Shown piece by piece: positions 25,505 to 34,605 of a stretch of 40,668 nt of DNA (position 1 is the first letter of the stretch; every line of letters begins with the position of its first letter). The notes beneath the pieces are model-generated. The model was given only the letters and a program-made list of their open reading frames with translations, searched no databases and was not told the DNA's origin. Both the position numbers and the translations under genes were made by a program. The DNA is from Rhodothermales bacterium (GTDB taxonomy: Bacteria > Bacteroidota > Rhodothermia > Rhodothermales > JABDKH01): contig JANQRN010000100.1 in assembly GCA_028284545.1 (NCBI GenBank), positions 1 through 40,668 of the forward strand, in the 5' to 3' direction.

Positions 25505-27393
25505 TTACCCTCGAAATAGAACAGCCCGCCTCCAGTAGCGCCCGCAACCACGTCAAGGTCGCCATCTGCATCCAGGTCCGTCAGACTGACAGTCGAGAAT
25601 TCGGGTGTCTCGAATGACAGCATGCCGTCTGCTTCAAAATTCGGGAAGTCGCTCGACCCATTGTTGCGCAACAGCAACGGAGCGCCTTTGTCGCGACTGA
25701 CAATCATGTCCTGATCGCCATCTCCATCAAGATCGGCAAACTCAATGAAGCTCCGCCGCCCAGCGTCGACGTCAGCGTACTTGTCGGATACAAAGGAGAA
25801 GTCCGCTTTTTCAGGCGTACCGATGTTCGCGTAGAAATTGATGTCGCCTGAAGACTCGCCTGCAAATAGGTCGAGGTCGCCGTCTGCGTCAATGTCCACG
25901 AGCCGCGGTGTCGCGTTGCTGCCCCGTGTCAGCTTTAGGAACTCGTCGTTCTCAAGGACAAACTCGGGTGCTGATGGCGTTCCGTTGTTTCTGACCAGCA
26001 TCATTCCCTTCGTCCAGGTCCCGATGATCATGTCCAGATCTCCGTCCCGGTCGAGGTCACCAAACGTTGGCGCCGCGTGATAAGACTCGCCAAAGTAAAG
26101 CGTATCGACCAACTGGAATGAGGGTTGTACCGGTGTGCCCTGGTTCTCGAAGTAGTACATGAGGGAGCGCCTGCCGTCTACGGGATCAATCTTATTGGTA
26201 ACGTACAGGTCCAGGTCACCATCTCCGTCTGTGTCGGCGAGCGAGGGAATGCTCTCCGTACCAAGGTCGATGCCGTAGAGAAACCTCTCGGTGACAACCT
26301 CGAAGTCTCGACCTTCGGCATGACGAAGGAGAAACAGGTTGTCGGCCCCAGTGGTGCTCGGATTGAACGCACCGCCGAGCACACCGACAATCATGTCGGG
26401 GTCACCATCGTTGTCAAGGTCACCCACGGCCGGTGCGTTGTAGCCGCTCGTGCGGATCGGGGCGTTTCGCGGAAACCGCACCGGTTCGTTTTGCAGCGCC
26501 GGCGCATTGCATGACCCGGAATTCTCGATGAGGAGGAGCCCTGACTCAAAAAAGTCGCCCCAGAACAGGTCCTCATCGCCATCGCCGTCGTAATCAGCGA
26601 ATGCCATGGTGTTGGCCCCGTGCAGGCTTGCGCCGACCTGAATCTCGCCAATGATTTCGATGTCCTCGAAGCGCGTCGTTACCAACGCGAACTGTGGCAT
26701 CCCCTGATTATCTGTACCGCCGGCCTCGTAGCGGTATATCGTGCCGTCAACTCGACCAACGAAGAGATCAAGCTTGCCATCGCAGTCGATGTCGGTGACG
26801 TTCGGGATGTTCTGCCTGTCAGAGAAGAGCTCTTCGCCGTCTGTGTCCTTAAGTGCGTAGAGCGTAGCGTCAAACTGGGCAGCCTGCGCGCTTCCGGTGT
26901 TTTCGAAATACCGAATGTGGCTGAAACGTTTCTCCGCCAAAATGTCGTAGTCGCCGTCCTGATCCAGATCCACGATGCGATACCACTCACCGATGTCGAG
27001 ATCCATGTACGCATCGGTAACAAACGTGTACCTGGACTCAGCGGCAGTGCCGGTGTTCTCGAAGTACATGAGCAGGCCAGTGTACTCCTGCAGGAAGAGG
27101 TCGAGATCCCCGTCTGCGTCGATGTCGACGAGTTGCGTGCGGGGCACGTTGATACCGCCGAGGAACGGAAACTCATACGGCGTGCCTTCCCCGTCCCGCA
27201 CCTCGAAGGGTACGACTTTCCTTTCCCAGACCGATGGCGCCGTTGGCGCGCTCGGCGCGGGTGTCAGCAACTTCCGTCCGCTGCGCTGCTGATCATCGCC
27301 GGTAGAGACAACCTCACCCGAGCCGGCGCCGCAGCCTGTGAGAATGATGACGCAGGCCGCGGCAACAGCCGCGGTCTTCGAAAAAATTGACAT
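25501..27393 (-). CDS. VCBS/FG-GAP repeat lipoprotein (ten Asp-rich repeats)
   Basis: This 630-residue lipoprotein has lipobox ILTGC (Cys21). It carries about ten DxDxDGDxD-type motifs at regular spacing, from VDIDADGDLDLFLQ near residue 90 to TDLDADGDLDVVAG near the C-terminus. These are calcium-binding VCBS/FG-GAP blades that fold into beta-propellers. No enzyme domain is seen. It probably sits on the cell surface as a binding or adhesion protein. It starts 23 nt after the propeller lipoprotein gene, and its stop overlaps the SprT-like TTG start. Confidence 0.93.
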   Translation of the reverse strand: MSIFSKTAAVAAACVIILTGCGAGSGEVVSTGDDQQRSGRKLLTPAPSAPTAPSVWERKVVPFEVRDGEGTPYEFPFLGGINVPRTQLVDIDADGDLDLFLQEYTGLLMYFENTGTAAESRYTFVTDAYMDLDIGEWYRIVDLDQDGDYDILAEKRFSHIRYFENTGSAQAAQFDATLYALKDTDGEELFSDRQNIPNVTDIDCDGKLDLFVGRVDGTIYRYEAGGTDNQGMPQFALVTTRFEDIEIIGEIQVGASLHGANTMAFADYDGDGDEDLFWGDFFESGLLLIENSGSCNAPALQNEPVRFPRNAPIRTSGYNAPAVGDLDNDGDPDMIVGVLGGAFNPSTTGADNLFLLRHAEGRDFEVVTERFLYGIDLGTESIPSLADTDGDGDLDLYVTNKIDPVDGRRSLMYYFENQGTPVQPSFQLVDTLYFGESYHAAPTFGDLDRDGDLDMIIGTWTKGMMLVRNNGTPSAPEFVLENDEFLKLTRGSNATPRLVDIDADGDLDLFAGESSGDINFYANIGTPEKADFSFVSDKYADVDAGRRSFIEFADLDGDGDQDMIVSRDKGAPLLLRNNGSSDFPNFEADGMLSFETPEFSTVSLTDLDADGDLDVVAGATGGGLFYFEGN

Positions 27394-27416
27394 CGGAGAT
27401 TAGAAATTCGTCTGTG

Positions 27417-28487
27417 TCAGCGCGGACGCGTGCCGATACCGGAAGGGTTTGTCCCAACCTCGATCGTCTTCAGGATCTGATGGGTCGACGGGTCAATCAC
27501 GACTACATTGCCCGTTCCGTCTTTGGCATCGCCCGAACTCGGCGTAAACGCGCCATCACCGTTCTGATTGGAGATGAAAATGTACTTCCCATCCGCGGAG
27601 ATGGCCGACCCATGCGGCTGGGCGACGCTCGGACCTTCGATCAGGTGGGCGACCGACCTGTCGTCGGCATTAAGCACCGTTATCGTATTGGCCATCTTGT
27701 TGCCGAAGAAGATGAACTGTCCGTCTGCCGAATAGACCGGGTGCCATGGTCCGCGATTGACCTCTAGCTCACCTTTGAGCTTTGGGGCGTCGGCATCGGC
27801 GATATCGAAGAATGCCATCTTGGCATCCATGTGGCCGCCCGCAACCATCTCTCTGCCGTCGGGTGATATCGCAAACTGGACAAATGACCTGTTCATTCCG
27901 CCAAGGTCCGTCAAATTCGTCTGCTCAGAGTCGACATCGATCGCCATGATCTTGTTCTCGGCGAGACTGGCCGTGTAGACCGTCTTGCCGTCGGGGGAGA
28001 GCATGAGCGCGTGAGGCCGGGGGAAGAAGACGTCCAACTCCTCAACTTCCATCGCACCACGTTGGATGACGCCGACGCGAGACGGTGGATTGACGGCAGT
28101 CATGGACCTTCCCACAAACAGCTCGTCGCCCTCGGGGTCGAGGACGAGCATTCCCGGCACCTCGAATTCTACGGAGCCAACGATCTCGTTTGCGCGGTTC
28201 ATTTTCAGAACGCGCGACTCCCCGATGAGTGACAGGTACCAGAACTCGCCAGACGGCTCGACTGCGATATGGTGCGGTTTTGCAGTGCTAGAAAAACCGA
28301 GTTGTTGCAGGTCGACCGTGTCGACGACTTCGAGTGTCGCAATGTCTATTACAGATACGGTCGCGCCACCCTGGTTGGCAACGTACAGGTAGTCTGGCGA
28401 GTCAGACATTCCGGCATTGCGCGAACCGGAGCATCCGGCCAGGAAAACGAAAACGGCTAGCAACGCCAGGCGGGAGAACACTTTCAT
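27417..28487 (-). CDS. YncE-like beta-propeller lipoprotein
   Basis: The ATG at 28487 is chosen because GAAGG precedes it and the upstream sequence is a transcription terminator; a longer frame to 28559 crosses that hairpin. The 356-residue product has lipobox FLAGC (Cys17). It repeats motifs such as LYVANQGGATVSVIDIATLEVVDTV, FISPDG-like strands and YIFISNQNGDGAF, typical of YncE/cytochrome d1-type seven-bladed propellers. It ends with VVVIDPSTHQILKTIEVGTNPSGIG. The ligand is unknown. It is the first gene of the run down to DUF1501. Confidence 0.9.
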   Translation of the reverse strand: MKVFSRLALLAVFVFLAGCSGSRNAGMSDSPDYLYVANQGGATVSVIDIATLEVVDTVDLQQLGFSSTAKPHHIAVEPSGEFWYLSLIGESRVLKMNRANEIVGSVEFEVPGMLVLDPEGDELFVGRSMTAVNPPSRVGVIQRGAMEVEELDVFFPRPHALMLSPDGKTVYTASLAENKIMAIDVDSEQTNLTDLGGMNRSFVQFAISPDGREMVAGGHMDAKMAFFDIADADAPKLKGELEVNRGPWHPVYSADGQFIFFGNKMANTITVLNADDRSVAHLIEGPSVAQPHGSAISADGKYIFISNQNGDGAFTPSSGDAKDGTGNVVVIDPSTHQILKTIEVGTNPSGIGTRPR

Positions 28488-28523
28488 AACCTTCTTGATC
28501 GGGTATTGGGACAGAGAAGGAAC

Positions 28524-28559
28524 AAAAAAATGGGGAGAGAGGCTGCCCCCTCTCCCCAT
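28524..28559 (-). terminator. Strong intrinsic terminator after the FG-GAP/choice-of-anchor-B gene
   Basis: On the minus strand, 12 nt past the stop at 28571, ATGGGGAGAG (28559-28550) pairs with CTCTCCCCAT (28539-28530) around a 10-nt loop. Seven T residues follow (28530-28524). The 10-bp GC-rich stem plus T run is a textbook Rho-independent terminator for the 30982-28571 gene. Confidence 0.92.
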
Positions 28560-28570
28560 ACGGTCGGAGT

Positions 28571-30982
28571 CTAGATGTCGACTTGACGCTTCTTGACGAC
28601 GAAGAGGCCTTCGCTGCCACTCGTCACGAGCACACTGCCGCTCTTGAAGAACGGATAGTTACTCCACGAACCTCCGAAGCCCGGCGTGTCTGTGCCGTAG
28701 GGAACGGTGTCAAAGAAGCCTACCGGAACCGGATTGGCTGCATCCGAGATGTCGAAAATACGCAGTCCGCTCTGGTAGTTCGACTGGTACATGAAGTCGC
28801 CCTTTATGTACAGGTTGTGATCAGAGGATTTGTTTGTCGACACGTACTCGCGCACAAGCTGCGGGTCGTCGAGATCAGAAACATCCCAGATCATCGTGCG
28901 CGTCCCGTCGGTCTTGCCGCTGAGCTCGTCAAGTTCATCGTTCAGGTAGAAGAACCGATGATCCTCCGTGATCCAGCCCTGGTGTGCGTAGCCAACGTTC
29001 GGGTAGGAAGCGGTGGACAACGCTACGGTCGCGGCCTTGTCGGTCACGTCAGCAATTGACAGAGCGGTCTCGTTCGAACCAAAGCAGATCTCTTTGCCCT
29101 GGTGCTGTGCGTCGGGCCCGTTGTAGGTGATGCACATGGCATCATGCGAATACCCGGTGCCCGAGCGCCCGGTAGACGGGTCCGCAAAGCAACCCACAAA
29201 CTCTGGATTCGCCGGATCCTGGATGTTGATGATGTGTAGACCGCCCCCGCAGGTCTCGCCGCCGGAGCTGTTGCCAACCGTGTAGGCGTATCCAGTGTCT
29301 TCGTTGATTACGATGTTGTGGGAGCTTGCGATCTTGTCGTAGTGAGTTGTGGCCGTGAACTCCACAGGCTCATCTCCCACCTCCCTCAGCAGCGTCAGGT
29401 CAAGCACCTGCATGCCATGATTCTGCGCGCCGTCTGCAACGATATAGACGTGGTTCTTGTACGTCTTCATATCGCGCCACGTACTCGGGGGCGTGCCCTC
29501 CGTTCGCGTGAGGTTGCCTTTGTATACCGGGTTGTTGGGGTCGGTTACGTCTACGAACGATGTGCCGTCAAGGCGACCTACGATCGCGTACTCGCGGTCA
29601 GTCTCCGGGTCGGTCCAACCCCAGACGTCGTTGACCCGCACTCCGCGACCACCGCCGAGTTCATGTACCGGCATGAACGACAGCAGGTCAACTTGCTCGC
29701 AGCCGAACTCGCTGGCCATGCCGTCGGTGCAGTCAACCCTGTCTCCAAAGACGGCCATTAGGTTGTCGACCTTGCCCATGATTGCAGAGGCCGGTGACCA
29801 TGCGCCATCCATTCGCTCGTAAACGCGACCAGAACCGGATCCAAAATCATCTCCAGCAACTCCGGCGACAAATACGTCGCCCGCCGCTGCAAGGGCTGAC
29901 GAGAACCCGTCACGCGAGTCAAGATCTTCAGGCGCAATCATCGCAGGGGCCATGTCGCTTCCGAACGTGTAGACCATGACTGCACCAGCCCGTTCGTTGG
30001 AGCCAGGGGAGCCAACGATCAAGTCGTTGCCCGCAACGGCCAGCGACTGCCCGAAGAAGTCACGTCCGCCCTCCTCGCTTTCAGCCGGGGCGTGCGTGTG
30101 GTCCAGCGTCCATCCTGAATCGCCGGCCATATATATTGCGACAGCACCTGCGCCTTCGTTCGCGCGCGGTGCGCCTACGATGAGGTGCGGTCCGTGGGTG
30201 GCCAATGAGGAGCCGAAGAAACCGCCTTCACCGACGTCTGCCCCCTCGAGTTTTGCCGACTGGCTCCAGCTCTCTGCTGCGCCGTCCCAGGAGAAGACAT
30301 AGACCGTGCCGTCGCCGGCGTTATGCCGAGGTGCCCCGACGATAACGTTCTTGCCGTCGGTGTGTACAACGGTACCCATTCTGTCGCCCTCTTCGGCATC
30401 CGCCGCAGAGAGGACGCCGGCTGACGACCAAACTCCGGTCCGGTCATCGCGCATGAAAACGTATGCGACGCCGGTGCGATCATTTGCGCCCGGGGCACCG
30501 ACGACCGCCATGTTTCCGCTAACCGACACGGCTGCTCCAAACATCTCGCCCTCGGCCGACATGTCGGAACTCAGCCTGGCTGTCTGCATCCATCCACCGT
30601 TGTCGCCGCGCGAAAACGCAAAAACGACGCCGGCGTTTTCATCGCCCGCGGCACCGACCAGAACGGTGGATCCATCAGCGGCAACGCTCTGGCCAAATCG
30701 ATTACCGATTTCGCCACCCTCTGCCATGATTTCGGCTGACTGGTACCAGCTTCCGTGCTTGACACCACGGCTGAATACGTGGACCACGCCCGGCTTGGTA
30801 TTGTTGGCGGGTTCGCCAACGAACACATTGCTTTCGCCAACCGCGACGGCGCGTCCAAATCCGGCGCGCTCAGCAGCCGCGGATCCCGCCATGGACTGCG
30901 CCCAGACAGGGGCAGCGACGAGGCTGCCCGCAAAAAGCAGCGCCAGTACGAATGGATTGTGTAGTCTCGAACTCCTGATCAT
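28571..30982 (-). CDS. FG-GAP seven-repeat propeller fused to choice-of-anchor-B (LVIVD) domain
   Basis: This 803-residue exported protein has a signal peptide ending near PVWAQ. Residues about 35-400 hold seven FG-GAP repeats of the form FGxxVAVxGxxxxVGAPGANxxxG (for example FGAAVSVSGNMAVVGAPGA and FGQSLAVAGNDLIVGSPGS), enough for a seven-bladed propeller. The C-terminal part, about 430-803, matches the choice-of-anchor-B family with LVIVD-type strands (MQVLDLTLLREVG, GLHIINIQDPANPEFVGCF, GLRIFDISDAANPVPVGFF). These are surface or secreted proteins. No T9SS tail is seen. It is transcribed alone from the divergent region and ended by a strong terminator. Confidence 0.92.
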   Translation of the reverse strand: MIRSSRLHNPFVLALLFAGSLVAAPVWAQSMAGSAAAERAGFGRAVAVGESNVFVGEPANNTKPGVVHVFSRGVKHGSWYQSAEIMAEGGEIGNRFGQSVAADGSTVLVGAAGDENAGVVFAFSRGDNGGWMQTARLSSDMSAEGEMFGAAVSVSGNMAVVGAPGANDRTGVAYVFMRDDRTGVWSSAGVLSAADAEEGDRMGTVVHTDGKNVIVGAPRHNAGDGTVYVFSWDGAAESWSQSAKLEGADVGEGGFFGSSLATHGPHLIVGAPRANEGAGAVAIYMAGDSGWTLDHTHAPAESEEGGRDFFGQSLAVAGNDLIVGSPGSNERAGAVMVYTFGSDMAPAMIAPEDLDSRDGFSSALAAAGDVFVAGVAGDDFGSGSGRVYERMDGAWSPASAIMGKVDNLMAVFGDRVDCTDGMASEFGCEQVDLLSFMPVHELGGGRGVRVNDVWGWTDPETDREYAIVGRLDGTSFVDVTDPNNPVYKGNLTRTEGTPPSTWRDMKTYKNHVYIVADGAQNHGMQVLDLTLLREVGDEPVEFTATTHYDKIASSHNIVINEDTGYAYTVGNSSGGETCGGGLHIINIQDPANPEFVGCFADPSTGRSGTGYSHDAMCITYNGPDAQHQGKEICFGSNETALSIADVTDKAATVALSTASYPNVGYAHQGWITEDHRFFYLNDELDELSGKTDGTRTMIWDVSDLDDPQLVREYVSTNKSSDHNLYIKGDFMYQSNYQSGLRIFDISDAANPVPVGFFDTVPYGTDTPGFGGSWSNYPFFKSGSVLVTSGSEGLFVVKKRQVDI

Positions 30983-31273
30983 TATTTACCTCAGTATCAC
31001 TTTTCGCGCTTTTCCCCTCATCGAAGGTCGCCTCTTGGGTTGGGCGGCTTGTAGTACGATTTGTCGGATCCCGGAGGGAGATGCCGGATTCCCAGGATAC
31101 GGCGTTGCACGTCCACAGCGGCCAGAAGATTCGCCACAATCGGCAATTTTCAACTCACCCGTCCCGGATTACGGGCCTTTTATTGCGTCGATGAATAGTG
31201 TATCATCGTCGCCTCAGGTTTCATTGCCGGCCGCCAAAGTCAGAATCGCATCACAAACCCCTTGTTTCATCTT
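30983..31273. promoter_or_regulatory. Divergent ~290 bp intergenic region
   Basis: This is the longest non-coding gap in the window, between the FG-GAP gene (minus) and the TonB receptor gene (plus). It must hold both promoters. I see no exact TAnnTTTG, no long palindrome and no recognisable riboswitch or RNA. Short frames here are not protein-like. Confidence 0.4.
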
Positions 31274-33553
31274 GTGAACGGCAAACGGCTGGTGCGCCTG
31301 GCATTGATCGCCAGCTTCTCGTTGGCCGCACTCCCGGCGGCGGCTCAAACGGCGACTCTTCGTGGGCTTGTCAGGGATGCAGACGACGGACTTGCTCTAG
31401 TCGGCGTCAACATCGCTCTCGATGATGGCCAGGGCGGACTCTTCGGAAACGCGTCCAACCTTGACGGCTTCTACACGGTTAGCCGCCTGCCTCCCGGGCG
31501 CTACTTCCTGAGCGCCTCCTACCTGGGCTACGCGACGCATCGCGATACGTTGGACCTCGCGCCTGACGAGATCCTCACCTACAACATCGAGATGACCACC
31601 GACGATCAGGTGCTGGACGAGATCCTGATCGAAGCTGAAAAGGAGACGGTTGGTGCGGCTGCGGTCTCTGCTGGATTACAGACTATTCGGCCGGCAGACA
31701 TCGACAACGTCCCGACACCAGACGTCTCCGGTGACCTTGTCTCCTACATTCAGACGATTCCCGGCGTGGTCTCGTCTGGTGACCAAGGCGGACAGCTCTT
31801 CATCCGCGGTGGCGAACCCAGTCAGAACATGGTCCTCCTGGACGGCATGCTCGTGTACCAGCCGTTCCACCTGATCGGGTTCTACTCTGCCTTTCCGTCG
31901 GATATCCTGAACTCGAGCGACGTCTATGCCGGTGGATTTGGGGCAAGATTTGGTGGCAAGATCTCGTCGGTGATAGATATTTCGGCTCGATCGGGGTCAA
32001 AGCGCCGGTTCGGCGGTGCGGTGTCGCTCGCGCCGTTCGTAAGTGGTGTTCTGTTTGAGGGACCGCTCGCGCGCGATCGTGTTTCGGTGCTGCTTTCTGC
32101 ACGCACCTCAGTCATCGAACAGGGCGCGTCTCGGCTCATTGATGAGCCGCTGCCCTACTCGTTCAACGATCAGTTCGGCAAACTTCACGTCAACGTTTCT
32201 CAGAATCATCAGGCGTCTGTCACGGCGTTGCGGTCGTATGACCGAGGTACTGTTGGACAGGTGCTTGCCGATGACCCGAACTCGCGCGTCGACGAAGTGG
32301 TCTGGCGAAACGAGGCAATAGGCGCACGCTACATCCTCCTGCCCGTACGGTTTCCGGTTGCGGCCGAAGTGCTCCTGTCCCGGTCTCGCGTGACCAATGA
32401 GTTCGGCCCGTCGCTTTCGCCGAGCCGGTTCTCCGAGTCCAGTCAGTTTGAGGCAGCGACAAACGTCACCCACTACCTCGGGAGGACCGACGTTCGGTGG
32501 GGCGTGTATCTGCGTTCCTCACAGCTCGAAAGTGAGTTTGGCGGCACGTTCCAGAATTTGTCGTCTGATGTTGAGTTTGTTACTGAGGCCGGCGCGTATC
32601 TGGAGCCCGAGTTTCAAGTCGACTTCGGTTCGGGCCTCGTCGTCCAGCCGGGCCTTCGGGTGCAGACCTTCCCAAGCAAGAGCCGGACTTTCCTCGAGCC
32701 ACGTTTCCGTTCGGTCTTGAACTGGGGGTTCCACCGGCTGAGCTTTGCCGCCGGCATCTACCATCAGGAGATCATCGGGATCACCGACAGGCGTGACGCC
32801 GGCGACGTGTTCACCGCGTGGACGACAAGCAGGTTCATCGACGTTGCCGAGGCGGTTCACGTACTCGGGGGATACCAACTCAGTCTGCCTTTCGGACTCA
32901 AGTTCTCGCTGGAAGGCTATATAAAAGACCTCCGGAATCTGTCTACGGCTGAGTGGACCGCGTTTCCCCGATTCACGACTCGCCTGCAGCCCGCAGACGG
33001 AGATGTGCGGGGCGCGGACGTGCGGGTGGAGCTATCCGCCGGTCGATTCTACGGCTTCGCCAACTACGGATATGCGGAAGTTGAGTACCGCGCACGGCAG
33101 GCCTCTCTACCACTATGGTACGGCGTAGACGAGCTCGTTTTCACGCCGCCCCATGACCGCCGTCATCAGGCCAATGCGCTCGCCAGCATCACCATCGAGA
33201 AATTCAAACTTGCGATGAGATGGCAGTACGGGTCGGGACTGCCGTTCTCAGAGGCGCTCGGCTTCGACGAGTACCTGTTGCTGGACGGGCCTTCAGATGT
33301 CACCAGCGATCCCGGAGAGACGCGCGTCTTGTATGGTCTTCCGTATCAAGGTCGACTGCCCGACTATCACCGTATCGACGTATCGTTGGAGCGCCCGCTG
33401 AATATCAGCGACAACGTGGCGGCCACAGTTCAGGTTGCTGTCACCAACGCGTACGACAGGAATAACGTGTTCTACGTCGACCTCTTCACCCTCCGTCGTG
33501 TGGATCAGCTCCCGCTGATTCCGTCGGCCGGCATCAAACTTGAGTTCAAGTGA
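31274..33553 (+). CDS. TonB-dependent receptor with carboxypeptidase-like regulatory domain
   Basis: From a GTG at 31274 the product is 759 residues. A TTG at 31262 would add four residues; both lack a clear Shine-Dalgarno. The signal peptide ends near LPAAAQ. A carboxypeptidase-regulatory-like domain follows (TATLRGLVRDADDG ... DGFYTVSRLPPGRYFLSASYLGYATH), then a plug (about 130-235, LFIRGGEPSQNMVLLDGMLVY, GGFGARFGGKISSVIDISARSG). The rest is a beta-barrel ending ...LIPSAGIKLEFK. It is an outer-membrane importer powered by TonB-ExbBD, with unknown substrate. The stop overlaps the start of a lipoprotein gene as GTGA, suggesting a receptor-lipoprotein pair like SusC/SusD or a DUF4249 partner. 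Confidence 0.94.
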   Translation: MNGKRLVRLALIASFSLAALPAAAQTATLRGLVRDADDGLALVGVNIALDDGQGGLFGNASNLDGFYTVSRLPPGRYFLSASYLGYATHRDTLDLAPDEILTYNIEMTTDDQVLDEILIEAEKETVGAAAVSAGLQTIRPADIDNVPTPDVSGDLVSYIQTIPGVVSSGDQGGQLFIRGGEPSQNMVLLDGMLVYQPFHLIGFYSAFPSDILNSSDVYAGGFGARFGGKISSVIDISARSGSKRRFGGAVSLAPFVSGVLFEGPLARDRVSVLLSARTSVIEQGASRLIDEPLPYSFNDQFGKLHVNVSQNHQASVTALRSYDRGTVGQVLADDPNSRVDEVVWRNEAIGARYILLPVRFPVAAEVLLSRSRVTNEFGPSLSPSRFSESSQFEAATNVTHYLGRTDVRWGVYLRSSQLESEFGGTFQNLSSDVEFVTEAGAYLEPEFQVDFGSGLVVQPGLRVQTFPSKSRTFLEPRFRSVLNWGFHRLSFAAGIYHQEIIGITDRRDAGDVFTAWTTSRFIDVAEAVHVLGGYQLSLPFGLKFSLEGYIKDLRNLSTAEWTAFPRFTTRLQPADGDVRGADVRVELSAGRFYGFANYGYAEVEYRARQASLPLWYGVDELVFTPPHDRRHQANALASITIEKFKLAMRWQYGSGLPFSEALGFDEYLLLDGPSDVTSDPGETRVLYGLPYQGRLPDYHRIDVSLERPLNISDNVAATVQVAVTNAYDRNNVFYVDLFTLRRVDQLPLIPSAGIKLEFK

Positions 33554-34605
33554 GCGCACCGGCGTGCTCAACATATCCAGGTAACGGCGCGGTTGCTCCC
33601 AACGGGCTTCGGATGCTCGTGTTGTCGCTTGCTCTTGCCGTGGCTGCTGTCCTGCTTGGCGGCTGTGATGACACGGTAAACGCCATCCTGGAGAGCAACC
33701 GCAATATCTCGATGTACGCGACGCTCGACATGAACGCTGACACGCAGTTCGTGCGAATCGTACCCATCCGTGAGACTATCGACGAAGTAGTCGATGGTTC
33801 AGACTACGCGGTACGTTCGATTGACCTGGACAACAACTCGATCGTCGAGTGGCAGGATTCGCTAGTTACATTCAGTGACGGATCGCAGGGCCTGGTCTTC
33901 TTCGCTCCGCTGCGTCTCTTCCCACAGCACACGTATCGGATCGAGGCGAGCGGGGGCGGATCAAATCTCGTAACGTCTGCCGAGACACGGATACCTCCGA
34001 TTCCATCGGTGACGATCGGGGAAGACTCGGCCGAGAAGTTCGTCACCCCGAATGGGTTCTTCGTTGTTTCGAAACAGGCCGTCGAGTGGACCGGTCTCGA
34101 GAGGGAACCGCTGTCGATCGAACAGTGGTACAGGTTCCGGCGCACGCCGAGGTCAGCGTTCACCGACATCAACTTTCCCTTTCCTCCAGACCCCGAGCTG
34201 CAAGGAGATCGGATCGCATTCGAGCTCGACCTTGCGGCGGACAAGATTTCGCTTGAGGATTCCGTAGACACGAGGCGCACGGCGTTCATCGGGATCGGGA
34301 TGCGCATCACGATTCTGAACGCCGAGTTTGTTCCACCCGGTGGGGTCTTCGATTCCGAGTTACTCGTCCAGCCCGGCACGTTCTCCAACGTCGAGAATGG
34401 CTTCGGATTCATCGGCGCCGTTGGTCGCTTCTCGGTCGAGTGGGTGATCAGTGAGCCAACCGTGCGAACGCTTGGTTACCTCCCCGTGAGCGACGCGTTT
34501 GGCAAGCGGCCATCAGAGCCAGCTGGCTACGGGATCACGAAGCTTTGCTCTACCGTGAAGGGCGAAGTTGTGCCTGACGGGTCGATCGCCTGTACTGCCC
34601 AGTAG
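33550..34605 (+). CDS. Lipoprotein partner of the TonB receptor (DUF4249-like position)
   Basis: The 351-residue frame starts at GTG 33550, overlapping the receptor stop. An ATG at 33613 gives a shorter form whose signal lacks a basic residue. A hydrophobic segment leads to a lipobox (LLGGC, Cys39). The mature part looks beta-rich (PHTYRIEASGGGSN, TPNGFFVVSKQAVEWTGLE) but I recognise no named domain. By position it resembles the DUF4249 lipoproteins that accompany TonB receptors. Its 3' end overlaps the convergent VCBS-FnIII gene by 79 bp, so the last ~25 residues share DNA with that gene. Confidence 0.85.
   Translation: MSAPACSTYPGNGAVAPNGLRMLVLSLALAVAAVLLGGCDDTVNAILESNRNISMYATLDMNADTQFVRIVPIRETIDEVVDGSDYAVRSIDLDNNSIVEWQDSLVTFSDGSQGLVFFAPLRLFPQHTYRIEASGGGSNLVTSAETRIPPIPSVTIGEDSAEKFVTPNGFFVVSKQAVEWTGLEREPLSIEQWYRFRRTPRSAFTDINFPFPPDPELQGDRIAFELDLAADKISLEDSVDTRRTAFIGIGMRITILNAEFVPPGGVFDSELLVQPGTFSNVENGFGFIGAVGRFSVEWVISEPTVRTLGYLPVSDAFGKRPSEPAGYGITKLCSTVKGEVVPDGSIACTAQ

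Noticed and set aside
26620-27390. Long plus-strand frame opposite the VCBS lipoprotein gene
   Set aside because: Repetitive Asp/Gly codons leave stop-free opposite frames; the product has no domain character.
25501-27393. Regular DNA repeats that might be a CRISPR or tandem array
   Set aside because: The repeats encode diverged Asp-rich protein motifs in frame and have no identical units or spacers.
28488-28559. Longer N-terminus for the YncE-like lipoprotein
   Set aside because: The extension runs through a strong intrinsic terminator of the upstream gene and spoils the lipoprotein signal.
30983-31273. Possible tRNA, riboswitch or small gene in the largest gap
   Set aside because: No cloverleaf arms, no known aptamer pattern and no protein-like frame were seen.
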